Source of the DNA: Janthinobacterium fluminis | Lineage (GTDB): Bacteria; Pseudomonadota; Gammaproteobacteria; Burkholderiales; Burkholderiaceae_D | Direction: 5' to 3' | NCBI RefSeq assembly: GCF_028595325.1 | Contig: NZ_JAQQXR010000008.1 | Span: forward strand, 124,001-188,000 | Length of the DNA: 64,000 bases | In this document: positions 32,748 to 42,028 of the stretch, one piece after another | How positions within the stretch are numbered: the first letter of the stretch is position 1 | Layout of the letters: the number at the start of each line of letters is the position of its first letter | Notes under the pieces: model-generated | The model's database searches: none | What the model was told of the DNA's origin: nothing | Seen by the model: the letters and a program-made list of their open reading frames with translations, nothing else | Program-made: the position numbers and the translations under genes

Positions 32748-34449
32748 ACTTCGCCGCCCGCGCCGCCTCGGCGTTCTGGCGTATCGTCGCCAGCGTCGCG
32801 TTCGGCGTGATCAGGTTGCCGTCATAGCGCAACTCGATCAGCGCCGGCAGGCGCTTCTCGGCCGCGTGCGCCAGCGCGCGCCGCAGCGCCGGGCCGAACT
32901 CCCCGGTGGTGTTGACCACCTCGCCGTGCGCGCCGTAGGCTTGCGCCAGCGCGGCGAAGTCCGGGTTGTGCAGCCCGGTGCCGGAGACGCGGCCGGGATA
33001 GTCGCGTTCCTGGTGCATGCGGATCGTGCCGAACATCTGGTTGTTGAAGACGATGACGACGACGCCGGCCTGGTACTGCACGGCCGTGGCCAGCTCCTGG
33101 CCGTTCATCATGAACTCGCCGTCGCCGGCGAAGGTGATGACGGTGCGCTGCGGATCGACGATCTTGGCGGCCACGCCGGACGGCAGGCCGTAACCCATCG
33201 CGCCGTTGGTCGGCGCCAGCTGCGTGCGCAGCCCGCCGTAGCGGTAGAAGCGGTGCGCCCACGACGCGTAGTTGCCGGCGCCGTTGGTGAGGATGGTGTC
33301 GGCCGGCGCCTGCGCCATGATCTCCTGGGTCACCTGCCACAGGTCGAGCGGCGCGCTGCCGTCCTGGAAGATGGGCGGCTGCCGCTGGAAGGCGAGCAGC
33401 TCGGCCTTCGCCTCGGCCACCGTGTGGCGCCAGGCGCCGGCGTCGACCGGCGCCATCGCCGCCAGCATCGCGCAAGCCTGCGGCATGCCGCTGTTGATCA
33501 TCAGCTCGGCCTGGTAGACGCTGCCCAGCTCCTCGGCGTCGGCGTGGACATGCACCAGGCGCTGCCGCGGCACCGGCGAGGCGATCAGCGTATAGCCGCC
33601 GGTGGTCATTTCGCCCAGGCGTGGGCCGAGCGCCAGAATCAGGTCGGCGTCCTTGACGCGCGCGGCCAGCTTCGGATTGATGCCGATGCCGACGTCGCCT
33701 ATATAGTTAGGGTGGGCATTGTCGAGCAGGTCCTGGAAGCGGAAGGCGCAGGCGACGGGCAGGGCGTTGGCCTCGGCGAAGCGGCGCAGGTCGGCGCAGG
33801 CTTGGGCGCTCCAGGTGGCGCCGCCCAGCAGCAGCAGCGGGCGCCTGGCTTCGGCCAGCATGGCGCGCAGCTGGGCGATCTGCGCCGCCGCCGGCGCCGC
33901 CTGCACGGCCTGGTAGCGGCGCGTGTCGGCGACGCTGGCCACGGCCGTCAGCATATCCTCGGGCAGGGCCAGCACGACGGGGCCGGGGCGGCCGCTGGTG
34001 GCGACCTGGAAGGCGCGCGCCAGATATTCGGGAATGCGCTCGGCGCGGTCGATCTGCGCCACCCACTTGGCCATCTGGCCGTACATGCGGCGGTAGTCGA
34101 TCTCCTGGAAGGCTTCGCGGTCGATGAAGTCGTTGCCGACCTGGCCGATGAACAGGATCATCGGCGTCGAATCCTGGTAGGCCGTATGCACGCCGATGGA
34201 GGCGTTGGTGGCGCCGGGGCCGCGGGTGACGAAGCAGACGCCGGGGCGGCCGGTCAGCTTGCCGTGGGCCTCGGCCATGAAGGCGGCGCCGCCCTCCTGG
34301 CGGTTGACGATGAAGCGGATGTCCGAGTCGTGCAGCGCGTCGAGCACATCGAGGTAGCTTTCGCCGGGCACGCCGAAGCAGGTATCGACGCCGTGGATTT
34401 TCAGGGCGTCGACCAGAATCTGGCCGCCGGTGCGGGATTGTTGCGTCAT
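32746..34449 (-). CDS. Thiamine pyrophosphate-binding protein, acetolactate synthase large-subunit-like
   Basis: A 567-residue ThDP enzyme. The catalytic Glu52 lies in NRQEGGAAFMAEAHGKL, the central domain follows, and the ThDP/Mg motif begins AGDGEFMMNGQELATA and ends in VFNN. It resembles IlvB-type acetolactate synthases, but there is no ilvN small subunit or other ilv gene beside it. It may be a non-biosynthetic paralogue (benzoylformate decarboxylase- or sulfoacetaldehyde-type enzymes share the fold). The ATG at 34449 has GAAGAG about ten bases upstream; the longer frame to 34725 runs through rnpB and is not coding. Confidence 0.88.
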   Translation of the reverse strand: MTQQSRTGGQILVDALKIHGVDTCFGVPGESYLDVLDALHDSDIRFIVNRQEGGAAFMAEAHGKLTGRPGVCFVTRGPGATNASIGVHTAYQDSTPMILFIGQVGNDFIDREAFQEIDYRRMYGQMAKWVAQIDRAERIPEYLARAFQVATSGRPGPVVLALPEDMLTAVASVADTRRYQAVQAAPAAAQIAQLRAMLAEARRPLLLLGGATWSAQACADLRRFAEANALPVACAFRFQDLLDNAHPNYIGDVGIGINPKLAARVKDADLILALGPRLGEMTTGGYTLIASPVPRQRLVHVHADAEELGSVYQAELMINSGMPQACAMLAAMAPVDAGAWRHTVAEAKAELLAFQRQPPIFQDGSAPLDLWQVTQEIMAQAPADTILTNGAGNYASWAHRFYRYGGLRTQLAPTNGAMGYGLPSGVAAKIVDPQRTVITFAGDGEFMMNGQELATAVQYQAGVVVIVFNNQMFGTIRMHQERDYPGRVSGTGLHNPDFAALAQAYGAHGEVVNTTGEFGPALRRALAHAAEKRLPALIELRYDGNLITPNATLATIRQNAEAARAAK

Positions 34450-34570
34450 GGTCGACTCTTCAAAAAAGTGAACGCGAAAGGCGCGCGGGATGCACGCCGG
34501 CATGCGCCATTCTAAGCGAGCCGATTTTGCCCGGCTTTTGAAATGGCGACACCGAATTTCAGTTTTCACC

Positions 34571-34624
34571 GGGGACAGACCACGATTATCGGGAAACGTT
34601 TTCCGATAATCGTGGTCTGTCCCC
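34571..34624. repeat. REP-like palindrome next to rnpB
   Basis: Left arm 34571-34592 (GGGGACAGACCACGATTATC, then GG) and right arm 34603-34624 are perfect 22-bp inverted repeats. The ten bases between (GAAACGTTTT) extend the pairing. The motif GGGGACAGACC / GGTCTGTCCCC is, to my memory, widespread in betaproteobacterial genomes as a REP-type repeat linked with RAYT transposases; only one copy is in this window. It lies between the divergent ThDP-enzyme and rnpB genes. Confidence 0.8.
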
Positions 34625-34646
34625 GCCCCCGCCGCTCCCGGTGCGG

Positions 34647-34652
34647 TACAAT
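34647..34652 (+). promoter_or_regulatory. -10 element of rnpB
   Basis: TACAAT six bases before the predicted RNA start. At 16-18 bases upstream the sequence is a C-rich run that abuts the palindrome's right arm, so no -35 hexamer is visible. Confidence 0.65.
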
Positions 34653-34657
34653 GGCGG

Positions 34658-34999
34658 GTGAAGCAGGCCAGACAGTCGCTGGCCGGCGCAGCAATGCGTC
34701 GGCGGGAGGAAGGTCCGGACTCCATAGAGCGGGGTGACGGTTAACGGCCGTCCGCTGAAAGCCGCAAGGTATAAGGCGAGGAATAGGGCCACAGAGACGA
34801 GCGTATTAAGTTACGGTGAAACGCGGTAACCTCCACCTGGTGCAATTTCAAATAGGCACGCGATGATGCTGCTCGCGGAGCGTGCGGGTAGAAAGCTTGA
34901 GCGCCGGAGTAATCCGGCGCCTAGAGGAATGGCTGTCATAGCGCGAACCCGCAAGGGCCAGCGCCGTAACAAAATCCGGCCTATCGGCCTGCTTCACTT
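34658..34999 (+). ncRNA. rnpB: RNase P RNA, bacterial type A
   Basis: The catalytic RNA of RNase P, which trims the 5' leader of tRNA precursors. The ends pair as P1: GTGAAGCAGGCC (34658-34669) with GGCCTGCTTCAC (34986-34997). Conserved core segments are present: GGAGGAAGGTCCGGACTCC near 34704, the ACAGAGA stretch near 34790, AGAGGAATGGCTGTCA near 34923 and ACAAAATCCGGCCTATC near 34969. The length of about 342 bases is normal for proteobacteria. It is followed by an intrinsic terminator. Confidence 0.96.
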
Positions 35000-35061
35000 G
35001 AATTTCCGTCGGCGCCCCCCAGCGCGCCGGCATGCGCGGATAGCGCTATCCGCCGCCCGCG

Positions 35062-35087
35062 GGCCCCGTTTACGGGGCCTTTTTTTA
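35062..35087 (+). terminator. Terminator of rnpB
   Basis: GGCCCCG (35062-35068), loop TTTA, CGGGGCC (35073-35079), then seven to eight T. Confidence 0.93.
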
Positions 35088-35322
35088 TATCCGCAAAGAA
35101 ATATTTGCGCCAAAGTTGTATATACATGTTGTCCGGGCGCGCCGCCGCCCGCCGTGCCTGGCCGGCCCCGCAGGCGCGCCCGGCGCGCGCCGTCCGCTTC
35201 CCTTGAAAAGCTGTAAAATAGCCAAATCTATCCAATTATCACTTTTTCCGGCCGGCCTCGCGCGCCCCGCCGGAACGGGTCGCGTTCTGCCTACACTGTT
35301 GTTCTATGTCAACTTTATGTAT

Positions 35323-35540
35323 TTATTTTAAGTTTTTTCCTTGGCTTCCCATCTTGTTTTTTTCAAGCAAACACATGTGAATAGATGAGGTAGCACATTC
35401 ACTATCTTTCATAAGTATCTAATTTGTCGATATATTTTTATGCGGACCTTCTTCAAGGATATCCGCTAAGTCCTTCATTTCATTAATAAAATCACTGTTT
35501 CGATAGGCGGAAAGCGCTTGACCACCCTCGTGGCATCCTC
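35323..35540 (-). other. AT-rich island with minus-strand reading-frame remnants
   Basis: By my count 35341-35520 is about 36% G+C, against roughly two-thirds in neighbouring genes. On the minus strand a frame open from 35613 to a TAG at 35419 translates in its 3' part to protein-like sequence (ALSAYRNSDFINEMKDLADI, then LEEGPHKNISTN). Just beyond it a second frame, 35412-35323, begins with ATG (MKDSECATSSIHMCLLEKNK). Neither has a good ribosome-binding site, and the first has no start codon, so this may be the tail of a decayed foreign gene or chance. Confidence 0.35.
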
Positions 35541-35546
35541 TAAAGT
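35518..35546 (+). promoter_or_regulatory. Promoter of the dcw cluster (Pmra)
   Basis: TTGACC (35518-35523), a 17-base spacer and TAAAGT (35541-35546): five and four matches to the sigma-70 hexamers at ideal spacing. The start, near 35553, falls inside the MraZ box array, about 90 bases before mraZ. Confidence 0.75.
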
Positions 35547-35580
35547 GGGCAACTGTGTGAAAAAGTGTCTTTTTGTGGGA
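35545..35580 (+). promoter_or_regulatory. MraZ-binding box array
   Basis: Four repeats at exact 10-bp pitch: GTGGGC (35545-35550), GTGTGA (35555-35560), GTGTCT (35565-35570) and GTGGGA (35575-35580). The outer two match the TGGGN MraZ box; the middle two are degenerate (TGTNN). The array overlaps the -10 and start site, where MraZ would repress the cluster. Confidence 0.85.
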
Positions 35581-35643
35581 GATTTTCCCGCCGCAAGCGC
35601 CGCGCTCACCCGCTTATTAATCTTCTGAGGTCAAAGGTCTTCC

Positions 35644-36072
35644 GTGTTTCAAGGCGCGTCCGCAATCAATCTCGATGCAAAGGGCAGGATGTCAATTCCC
35701 GCCAAGCACCGTGACGCGCTGTCGATCCAGTGCGAAGGCCGCCTGACGCTGACCAAACACCCGGACGGCTGCCTGCTGTTCTTTCCCCGCCCCGTCTGGG
35801 AAAACCACCGCCAGCAAATCGCCGCGTGGCCGATGGCCGCGCGGGCCTGGCAGCGCATCTTCCTCGGCAACGCCTGCGACGTCGAGCTCGACTCGGCCGG
35901 CCGCGTGCTGATCTCGCCCGAGCTGCGCAGCGCCGTCGGCCTGGCGCGCGAGGTCATGATGATCGGCATGGGCACGCACTTCGAAATCTGGGACGCGGCC
36001 AAGCTGGCCGAAAAAGAGCAGCAGGCGATCGACGCCGGCGCCCCCGATGTCCTATCTAATTTTTCTTTCTGA
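35644..36072 (+). CDS. mraZ: Transcriptional regulator MraZ
   Basis: A 142-residue protein with two SpoVT/AbrB-type half-domains: [16 protein letters not shown] (about 9-24) and [19 protein letters not shown] (about 83-101). MraZ binds TGGG repeats in its own promoter and tunes dcw expression; such repeats lie 64-99 bases upstream. The start is GTG at 35644 with AAAGG about ten bases before. rsmH follows within ten bases. Confidence 0.97.
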   Translation: MFQGASAINLDAKGRMSIPAKHRDALSIQCEGRLTLTKHPDGCLLFFPRPVWENHRQQIAAWPMAARAWQRIFLGNACDVELDSAGRVLISPELRSAVGLAREVMMIGMGTHFEIWDAAKLAEKEQQAIDAGAPDVLSNFSF

Positions 36073-36081
36073 GGCTCCGTG

Positions 36082-37041
36082 ATGACTACTTTACCGGTGC
36101 CGGAATTTCAGCATCGCACGGTGCTGCTGGACGAGGCGGTCGACGCCCTCGATCTGGCCGGCCCGCGCGCTGACGGCATCTATGTCGACGGCACCTTCGG
36201 CCGCGGCGGCCACAGCCGCCTGATCCTGTCGCGCCTGGGCGCGCGCGCGCGCCTGGTCGGTTTCGACAAGGATTTGCAGGCGATCGCCACGGCCGAACAG
36301 ATCGCCGACGCGCGCTTCCAGATCGTCCACGACAGCTTCGCCACGATGCGCGCCAGCCTGGCCGAGCGCGGCATCGGCCAGGTCGACGGCATTTTGCTGG
36401 ACCTGGGGATATCCTCGCCGCAGGTCGACGACGCCAGCCGCGGCTTCAGTTTCCGCAACGACGGTCCGCTCGACATGCGCATGGACACCACGCGCGGCGT
36501 TTCCGCCGCCGAGTGGCTGGCCGTCGAGAGCGAGCAGACTTTAGAAAAGGTGATACGAGATTATGGGGAAGAACGGTTTGCTTTTCAGATTGCAAAGGCG
36601 ATTGTTGCTCGCCGCGCAGTCGAGCCGATTTCAAGCACACGACAGCTTGCCGGTATCGTGGCTGGCGCGGTCAAAACCCGTGAGAAGGGTAAGGACCCCG
36701 CGACCCGCACCTTTCAGGCTATCCGCATCTTCATCAACAAGGAACTGGAAGACCTCGAAACTGGTTTGAGCCAGGCCTACGCCTGCCTGGCGCCGGGCGG
36801 GCGCATGGCCGTGATCAGCTTCCATTCGCTGGAAGACCGCATGGTCAAGCGCTTCTTCGCCGCCAAGGCGAATGTGGCGCAGCCGGACCGGCGCCTGCCG
36901 ATCCGCGCCGCCGACCTGCCGCAGCCGGAGATGAAGCTGCTCGCCAAGATGAAGCCGTCCGACGCCGAGATCGACGCCAACCCGCGCGCCCGCTCGGCCG
37001 TGATGCGCGTCGCGCTGCGCCTGCCGGGAGCGGCCGGATGA
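36082..37041 (+). CDS. rsmH: 16S rRNA m4C1402 methyltransferase RsmH
   Basis: A 319-residue SAM-dependent methyltransferase that modifies C1402 in the ribosomal P site. The SAM-binding motif is [16 protein letters not shown], with the family blocks [20 protein letters not shown] and [18 protein letters not shown] use ATG 36082 with GAGG upstream; a GTG directly before it is an alternative. A short stretch near 36540-36640 has lower G+C than the rest but the frame is intact. The end overlaps ftsL by four bases. Confidence 0.97.
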   Translation: MTTLPVPEFQHRTVLLDEAVDALDLAGPRADGIYVDGTFGRGGHSRLILSRLGARARLVGFDKDLQAIATAEQIADARFQIVHDSFATMRASLAERGIGQVDGILLDLGISSPQVDDASRGFSFRNDGPLDMRMDTTRGVSAAEWLAVESEQTLEKVIRDYGEERFAFQIAKAIVARRAVEPISSTRQLAGIVAGAVKTREKGKDPATRTFQAIRIFINKELEDLETGLSQAYACLAPGGRMAVISFHSLEDRMVKRFFAAKANVAQPDRRLPIRAADLPQPEMKLLAKMKPSDAEIDANPRARSAVMRVALRLPGAAG

Positions 37042-37310
37042 GCGGCAAGATCAACCTCGTGCTGACGGCCCTGCTGCTCGGCTGCGCGCTGTCGCTGGTG
37101 AACGCGCAGTACCAGGCGCGCCGCCTGTTCATCGAGTTGGAGCGGGCGCAGGCGCTGTCGCGCCAGCTCGACATCGACTGGGCCCAGCTGCAGCTGGACC
37201 AGTCGACGCTGGGCAAGCACGAGCGCATCGAGGCGATCGCCCGGCGCGACTTGAACATGACGCCGCTGACGGCGGCGCGCACCCAGTACCTGACCCAGGG
37301 CGTGCCATGA
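37038..37310 (+). CDS. ftsL: Cell-division protein FtsL
   Basis: A 90-residue bitopic protein: short N-terminus, one helix (about 5-22, [18 protein letters not shown]), then a periplasmic coiled coil ([20 protein letters not shown]) ending in [11 protein letters not shown]. FtsL forms a complex with FtsB and FtsQ at the septum. Start and end overlap rsmH and ftsI by four bases each. Confidence 0.95.
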   Translation: MSGKINLVLTALLLGCALSLVNAQYQARRLFIELERAQALSRQLDIDWAQLQLDQSTLGKHERIEAIARRDLNMTPLTAARTQYLTQGVP

Positions 37311-39088
37311 AGCGCGGCGGCGGCGCGACCGGCTCGCGCGTGGCGGCATCGAAGGGGGTGCCGTTCTCGAAGAATCCGATGCTGGCGGTCAGCCTGCCGG
37401 TGTGGCGCTCGCGCGTCGTGCTGTTCGTGCTGTTCGCCGCCTTCGCCGCGCTGGCCGGCCGGGCGCTGTGGCTGCAGGGCGTGTCGACGCAGTTCTTGCA
37501 GAAGCAGGGCGAGATCCGCTACGCCCGCACGCTGGAGCTGCCGGCCACGCGCGGCAAGATCACCGACCGCAACGGCCAGGTGCTGGCCTCGTCGGTGCCG
37601 GTCAAGGCCATCTGGGCCATCCCGGACGACGTGCTGCAGGCGCCGCCGGAGAAGGTGCGCGCCCTCGCCGGCCTGCTGGAGATGAGCGAGGCCGAGCTGC
37701 GCAAGAAGCTCGACTCGGACCGCAGCTTCGTTTACCTGAAGCGCCAGGTCGAGATGGACGTGGCCGACAAGATCGCCAAGCTGGACATCGACGGCATCGA
37801 CGCGCGCAAGGAATACAAGCGCTTCTACCCGCAGGGCGAGGTGATGACCCACGTCGTCGGCTTCACCAACGTCGAGGACGTCGGCCAGGAAAGCATGGAG
37901 CTGGCGCAGCAGAAGACGCTGGTGGGCAGCACCGGCAGCCGGCGCGTCATCAAGGACCGTCTCGGCCACATCGTCGAGGACATCGGCTCGATCCACGAAC
38001 CGCACGACGGCAAGGACCTGGTGCTGGCCGTCGACAGCAAGATCCAGTACATCGCCTTCACGCAGTTGAAGGAGGCGGTCGAGAAGTTCAAGGCCAAGGC
38101 CGGCGCCGCCGTCGTGCTGGACGTGCACACGGGCGAGGTGCTGGCGCTGGCGAACTACCCCAGCTACGACCCGAACGACAGGCGCAAGCTGACCGGCCAG
38201 CAGTTGCGCAACCGCGTCATGACCGACACCTTCGAGCCCGGCTCGACCCTGAAGCCGTTTACGGTCGCGCTGGCGCTCGACACGGGCCGCGTCAAGCCGG
38301 CCACGCAGATCGACACCGGCTTGGGCCGCTACACGATCGCCGACCGCACCATCACCGACACCAAGGCGCACGGCGTCATCAGCGTCTCCGAGATCATCGA
38401 GCAGTCGTCCAACATCGGCACCTCGAAAATTGCGCTGAGCATGCCGCCGCAGGAAATGTGGGAAATGTTCACCAAGGTCGGCTTCGGCCAGCAGCCGAAG
38501 TTCGGTTTCCCCGGCGCCGTCGCCGGCCGCGTGCGCCCGTACAAATCCTGGCGCCCCGTGGAGCAGGCGACCATGAGCTACGGCAACGGCATCTCCGTGT
38601 CGCTGATCCAGCTGGCGCGCGGCTACATGATGTTCGCCCGCGACGGCGACACCATTCCGCTGTCCTTCCAGAAGGTCAGCGAGCTGCCGGCCGGGCAGCA
38701 GGTGATCAAGGAAAAGACCGCGCGCGAGATGCGCGAGATGCTGGAACTGGTGGTGTCCGGCCCGAAAGGCACGGCCAAACAGGCCCAGGTGGCCGGCTAC
38801 CGCGTCGGCGGCAAGACCGGCACCGCCTACAAGGTCGAAAACGGCAAGTACGCGTTGCCGCGCAAGTACATAGGCTCCTTCGTCGGCATGGTGCCGATGT
38901 CCTCGCCGCGCTTCATCATCGCCGTCATGATCGACGAACCGACCAGCGGCGGCCACTTCGGCGGCCAGGTGGCCGCGCCGACCTTCGCGGCGGTGGCCAC
39001 CAACGCGCTGCGCGCGATGAATATACCGCCCGACTCCTCCGTTACCGAAATCGTTATCCCGGCCAACGCCGGACCGGAGGCAATGTAA
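37307..39088 (+). CDS. ftsI: Septal peptidoglycan transpeptidase FtsI (PBP3)
   Basis: A 593-residue class B penicillin-binding protein. A basic N-terminus is followed by one membrane helix (about residues 39-59), the dimerisation domain, and the transpeptidase domain with STLK (Ser313 the acylated residue), SSN at 367-369 and KTGTA starting at Lys503. It cross-links septal peptidoglycan and works with FtsW. The 1-base overlap with murE (TAATG) implies coupled translation. Confidence 0.98.
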   Translation: MKRGGGATGSRVAASKGVPFSKNPMLAVSLPVWRSRVVLFVLFAAFAALAGRALWLQGVSTQFLQKQGEIRYARTLELPATRGKITDRNGQVLASSVPVKAIWAIPDDVLQAPPEKVRALAGLLEMSEAELRKKLDSDRSFVYLKRQVEMDVADKIAKLDIDGIDARKEYKRFYPQGEVMTHVVGFTNVEDVGQESMELAQQKTLVGSTGSRRVIKDRLGHIVEDIGSIHEPHDGKDLVLAVDSKIQYIAFTQLKEAVEKFKAKAGAAVVLDVHTGEVLALANYPSYDPNDRRKLTGQQLRNRVMTDTFEPGSTLKPFTVALALDTGRVKPATQIDTGLGRYTIADRTITDTKAHGVISVSEIIEQSSNIGTSKIALSMPPQEMWEMFTKVGFGQQPKFGFPGAVAGRVRPYKSWRPVEQATMSYGNGISVSLIQLARGYMMFARDGDTIPLSFQKVSELPAGQQVIKEKTAREMREMLELVVSGPKGTAKQAQVAGYRVGGKTGTAYKVENGKYALPRKYIGSFVGMVPMSSPRFIIAVMIDEPTSGGHFGGQVAAPTFAAVATNALRAMNIPPDSSVTEIVIPANAGPEAM

Positions 39089-40629
39089 TGTCCGACATGA
39101 CCATACCAGAAATCAGTTTGTGGATCGCCCAAGCGGCGCCCCAGGGCCAGCTGGCCTCCGATTCGCGCCGCATCCAGGGCGGCGACGTGTTCTTCGCCTA
39201 TCCGGGCGAGGCCGGCGACGGCCGCGCCTTCATCGCCGCCGCCATCGCCCAGGGCGCCGCCGCCGTCGTCTACGATCCGCGCGACTGCGCCTGGGACGCG
39301 GCCTGGGCCGTGCCGCACCTGGCCGTGGCCGATCTGAAGCGCCGCGCCGGCCCGATCGCCCACGCCCGCTACGGCATGCCCGACGCCGCCATGTTCAGCG
39401 TCGCCGTCACCGGCACCAACGGCAAGACCTCCAGCGCCGTCTGGCTGGGCCAGGCCCTGGCCCGCGTCGGCCTGCCGACGGCCGTTGTCGGCACCCTCGG
39501 CGTCGGCCTGTCGAAGCCGCGCGGCGACATCGACTTCGACGTCACCGGCTACACCACGCCGGACGCGGTTCTGCTGGCGCGCAAGCTGGCCGAGATGCGC
39601 GACGCCGGCGCCGCCGCGGTGGCGATCGAGGCCTCCTCGATCGGCCTGCAGCAGGGCCGCACGGCCGGCATGCATTTCGACGTCGCGCTGTTTACCAACC
39701 TGACGCGCGACCACCTCGACTACCACGGCGACATGGCCGCCTACGAGGAAGCCAAGAACATCCTGTTCGACTGGCCCGGCCTGAAAACGGCGGTGCTCAA
39801 CCTCGACGACGCGATGGGCGCGCGCCTGGCGCGGCGCCTGCGCGGCAAGCTGGCCGGCGACCTGCCGCTGATCGGCTACACGCTGCGCGACGCCGCCGCC
39901 CAGCCGGACCTGGACGGCGTGACGATGCTGCGCGCCAGCCAGTTCCGCAGCCGCAACGCCGGCACCGATTTCCACCTGGACTGCCAGTTCGGCTCGGCGC
40001 TGGTGAAGACCCGCCTGGTCGGCCACTTCAACATCAGCAACGCCCTCGGCGTCATGGGCGCGCTGCTGGCCAGGGGCGTCGGCCTGCGCGCCGCGATCGA
40101 GGCGGTCGAGGCGCTGACGCCGGCGCCCGGGCGCATGCAGCAGGTCGGCGGCCAGGACGCCCCCATGGTGGTGGTCGATTACGCCCACACCCCGGACGCG
40201 CTGGAAAAAACCCTGTCCGCGCTGCGCCAGGTGGCGCAGGAGCGCGGCGGCCAGCTGTGGTGCGTGTTCGGCTGCGGCGGCGACCGCGATCCCGGCAAGC
40301 GGCCGCAGATGGGCGCGATCGCCCAGATGGCCGACCACGTCGTCGTCACCAGCGACAATCCGCGCAGCGAGGAACCGCACAGCATCATCGAACAGATCGT
40401 CGCCGGCATGGACCCGCGGCATCCGACTTCGCTCACGCAAACCATCGAAAACCGCGCCGGCGCGATCCTGTCGGCGGTGAAGAACGCCGCCAAGGCCGAC
40501 GTGATCCTGCTGGCCGGCAAGGGCCACGAGGCTTACCAGGAAATCAAGGGCAAGAAGCTGTCGTTCTCCGACACCGACCACGCCCAGCTGGCGCTGTCGG
40601 CCCGCCTCACCATGATGAGGACGAACTGA
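39088..40629 (+). CDS. murE: UDP-MurNAc-L-Ala-D-Glu:meso-DAP ligase
   Basis: A 513-residue Mur ligase that adds the third residue of the stem peptide. ATP site GTNGKTSSAVWLG (about residues 111-123) and the DNPRSEEPHS motif, whose DNPR is diagnostic for meso-diaminopimelate rather than lysine. ATG at 39088 overlaps the ftsI stop by one base; GGAGG lies eight bases upstream. Ends in a TGATG overlap with murF. Confidence 0.98.
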   Translation: MSDMTIPEISLWIAQAAPQGQLASDSRRIQGGDVFFAYPGEAGDGRAFIAAAIAQGAAAVVYDPRDCAWDAAWAVPHLAVADLKRRAGPIAHARYGMPDAAMFSVAVTGTNGKTSSAVWLGQALARVGLPTAVVGTLGVGLSKPRGDIDFDVTGYTTPDAVLLARKLAEMRDAGAAAVAIEASSIGLQQGRTAGMHFDVALFTNLTRDHLDYHGDMAAYEEAKNILFDWPGLKTAVLNLDDAMGARLARRLRGKLAGDLPLIGYTLRDAAAQPDLDGVTMLRASQFRSRNAGTDFHLDCQFGSALVKTRLVGHFNISNALGVMGALLARGVGLRAAIEAVEALTPAPGRMQQVGGQDAPMVVVDYAHTPDALEKTLSALRQVAQERGGQLWCVFGCGGDRDPGKRPQMGAIAQMADHVVVTSDNPRSEEPHSIIEQIVAGMDPRHPTSLTQTIENRAGAILSAVKNAAKADVILLAGKGHEAYQEIKGKKLSFSDTDHAQLALSARLTMMRTN

Positions 40630-42026
40630 TGCGCGCGACACTGGCACAACTGGCGGCGGCGATACCGGGCGCGGTGGTGGTTCCGGCCGCCGCCGCGCAA
40701 CTGGCCTTCGACGGGGTCGGCACCGACAGCCGCAACGTGCAGGCCGGCGCGCTGTTCGTCGCGCTGCGCGGCGACACCTTCGACGCCCACGCCTTCCTGG
40801 CCCAGGTGGCGGAAAAGGGCGCGGCCGCCGTGGTGGTCGAAGAACTGCCGGACGGCTGGACCCTGCCCGCCATCGTCGTGCCGGACACGCTGGCGGCGCT
40901 GGGGCGCATCGCCAATGTCTGGCGGCGCAAGTTTGCGCTGCCCGTCATCGGCGTCACCGGCAGCAACGGCAAGACCACCGTCAAGGAAATGCTCGCCGCG
41001 ATTTTGGCCGCGGCCTACGGCGAGGACGGCCGCCTGGCCACGCGCGGCAACCTGAATAATGAGATCGGCGTGCCGCTGACGCTGTTCCGCCTCGACGCGG
41101 CGCAGCGCGCGGCCGTCATCGAACTGGGCATGAACCATCCCGGCGAAATCGCCCGCCTGGCGGCGATCGCCGCGCCGACGCTGGCGCTGGTCAACAACGC
41201 CCAGCGCGAGCACCAGGAATTCATGCACACCGTGGCAGCGGTGGCGCGCGAAAACGGCGCGGTGCTGGCGGCGTTGCCGGCCGACGGCATCGCCGTCTTC
41301 CCGCACGGCGACGAGTTCAGCGGCATCTGGCGCGAACTGAGCGGCGCGCGCCGCTGCATCACGTTCGGCCTCGACAAGGACGCCGACGTCAGTTGCACGC
41401 AGCGCGCCGCCGCGGACTTCGGCAGCGAGCTGTCGGTCAGCGTGCGCGACGGCGCCGAACTGCGCCAGTTCCACGTCGCGCTGCGGGCGGCCGGCGAGCA
41501 CAATGTGCGCAACGCGCTGGCGGCGGTGGCCTGCGCCTTCGGCGCCGGCGTCGGCCTGGACGCCATCCGGCGCGGCCTGGAAGCCTTTGTCCCGGTCAAC
41601 GGCCGCCTGCAGCGCAAGCGCGCCGCCAACGGCGCCACCGTCATCGACGACAGCTACAACGCCAATCCGGATTCGGTGCGCGCCGCCATCGACGTGCTGG
41701 CGCAGGCCGCCGCGCCGCGCATCCTGGTGCTGGGCGACATGGGCGAAGTCGGCGACCAGGGACAGCAGTTTCACGAGGAAATCGCGGCCTACGCCGTCGC
41801 CAGCGGCATCGAGCACGTGCTGGTGACGGGCGAGCTGGCGCGCCATCTGCGCCGTCCCGGCGTGGATCATTTTGAACAGTTCGGCGACTTGCTGGCGGCC
41901 TTGGACGCCCGTCTGGCAGCTCGTCCGGATGCAACGATATTGGTCAAGGGCTCCCGCTTCATGAAAATGGAACGGGCCGTGCAGCATTTGATTGGATCAC
42001 AAAACAATAATAAGGAAGCTCACTAA
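40629..42026 (+). CDS. murF: UDP-MurNAc-tripeptide:D-Ala-D-Ala ligase
   Basis: A 465-residue Mur ligase that adds D-Ala-D-Ala to the UDP-MurNAc-tripeptide. ATP site [19 protein letters not shown] (about 110-128), [12 protein letters not shown] and the late [20 protein letters not shown] are typical. ATG at 40629 overlaps the murE stop by one base. mraY starts two bases after the stop codon. Confidence 0.98.
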   Translation: MRATLAQLAAAIPGAVVVPAAAAQLAFDGVGTDSRNVQAGALFVALRGDTFDAHAFLAQVAEKGAAAVVVEELPDGWTLPAIVVPDTLAALGRIANVWRRKFALPVIGVTGSNGKTTVKEMLAAILAAAYGEDGRLATRGNLNNEIGVPLTLFRLDAAQRAAVIELGMNHPGEIARLAAIAAPTLALVNNAQREHQEFMHTVAAVARENGAVLAALPADGIAVFPHGDEFSGIWRELSGARRCITFGLDKDADVSCTQRAAADFGSELSVSVRDGAELRQFHVALRAAGEHNVRNALAAVACAFGAGVGLDAIRRGLEAFVPVNGRLQRKRAANGATVIDDSYNANPDSVRAAIDVLAQAAAPRILVLGDMGEVGDQGQQFHEEIAAYAVASGIEHVLVTGELARHLRRPGVDHFEQFGDLLAALDARLAARPDATILVKGSRFMKMERAVQHLIGSQNNNKEAH

Positions 42027-42028
42027 TC

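Larger units (their letters stand above)
35088..35643. other. rnpB-mraZ intergenic region
   Basis: A 556-base gap. Bases 35088-35300 are ordinary GC-rich spacer with no feature I can name. Bases 35323-35540 are strikingly AT-rich and carry minus-strand reading-frame remnants. Bases 35518-35580 hold the mra promoter and MraZ boxes. The last 60 bases are the mraZ leader. Confidence 0.75.

Noticed and set aside
34450..34725. N-terminal extension of the ThDP enzyme through the palindrome and rnpB
   Set aside because: The region is a palindrome plus the start of RNase P RNA; the family N-terminus begins at 34449.
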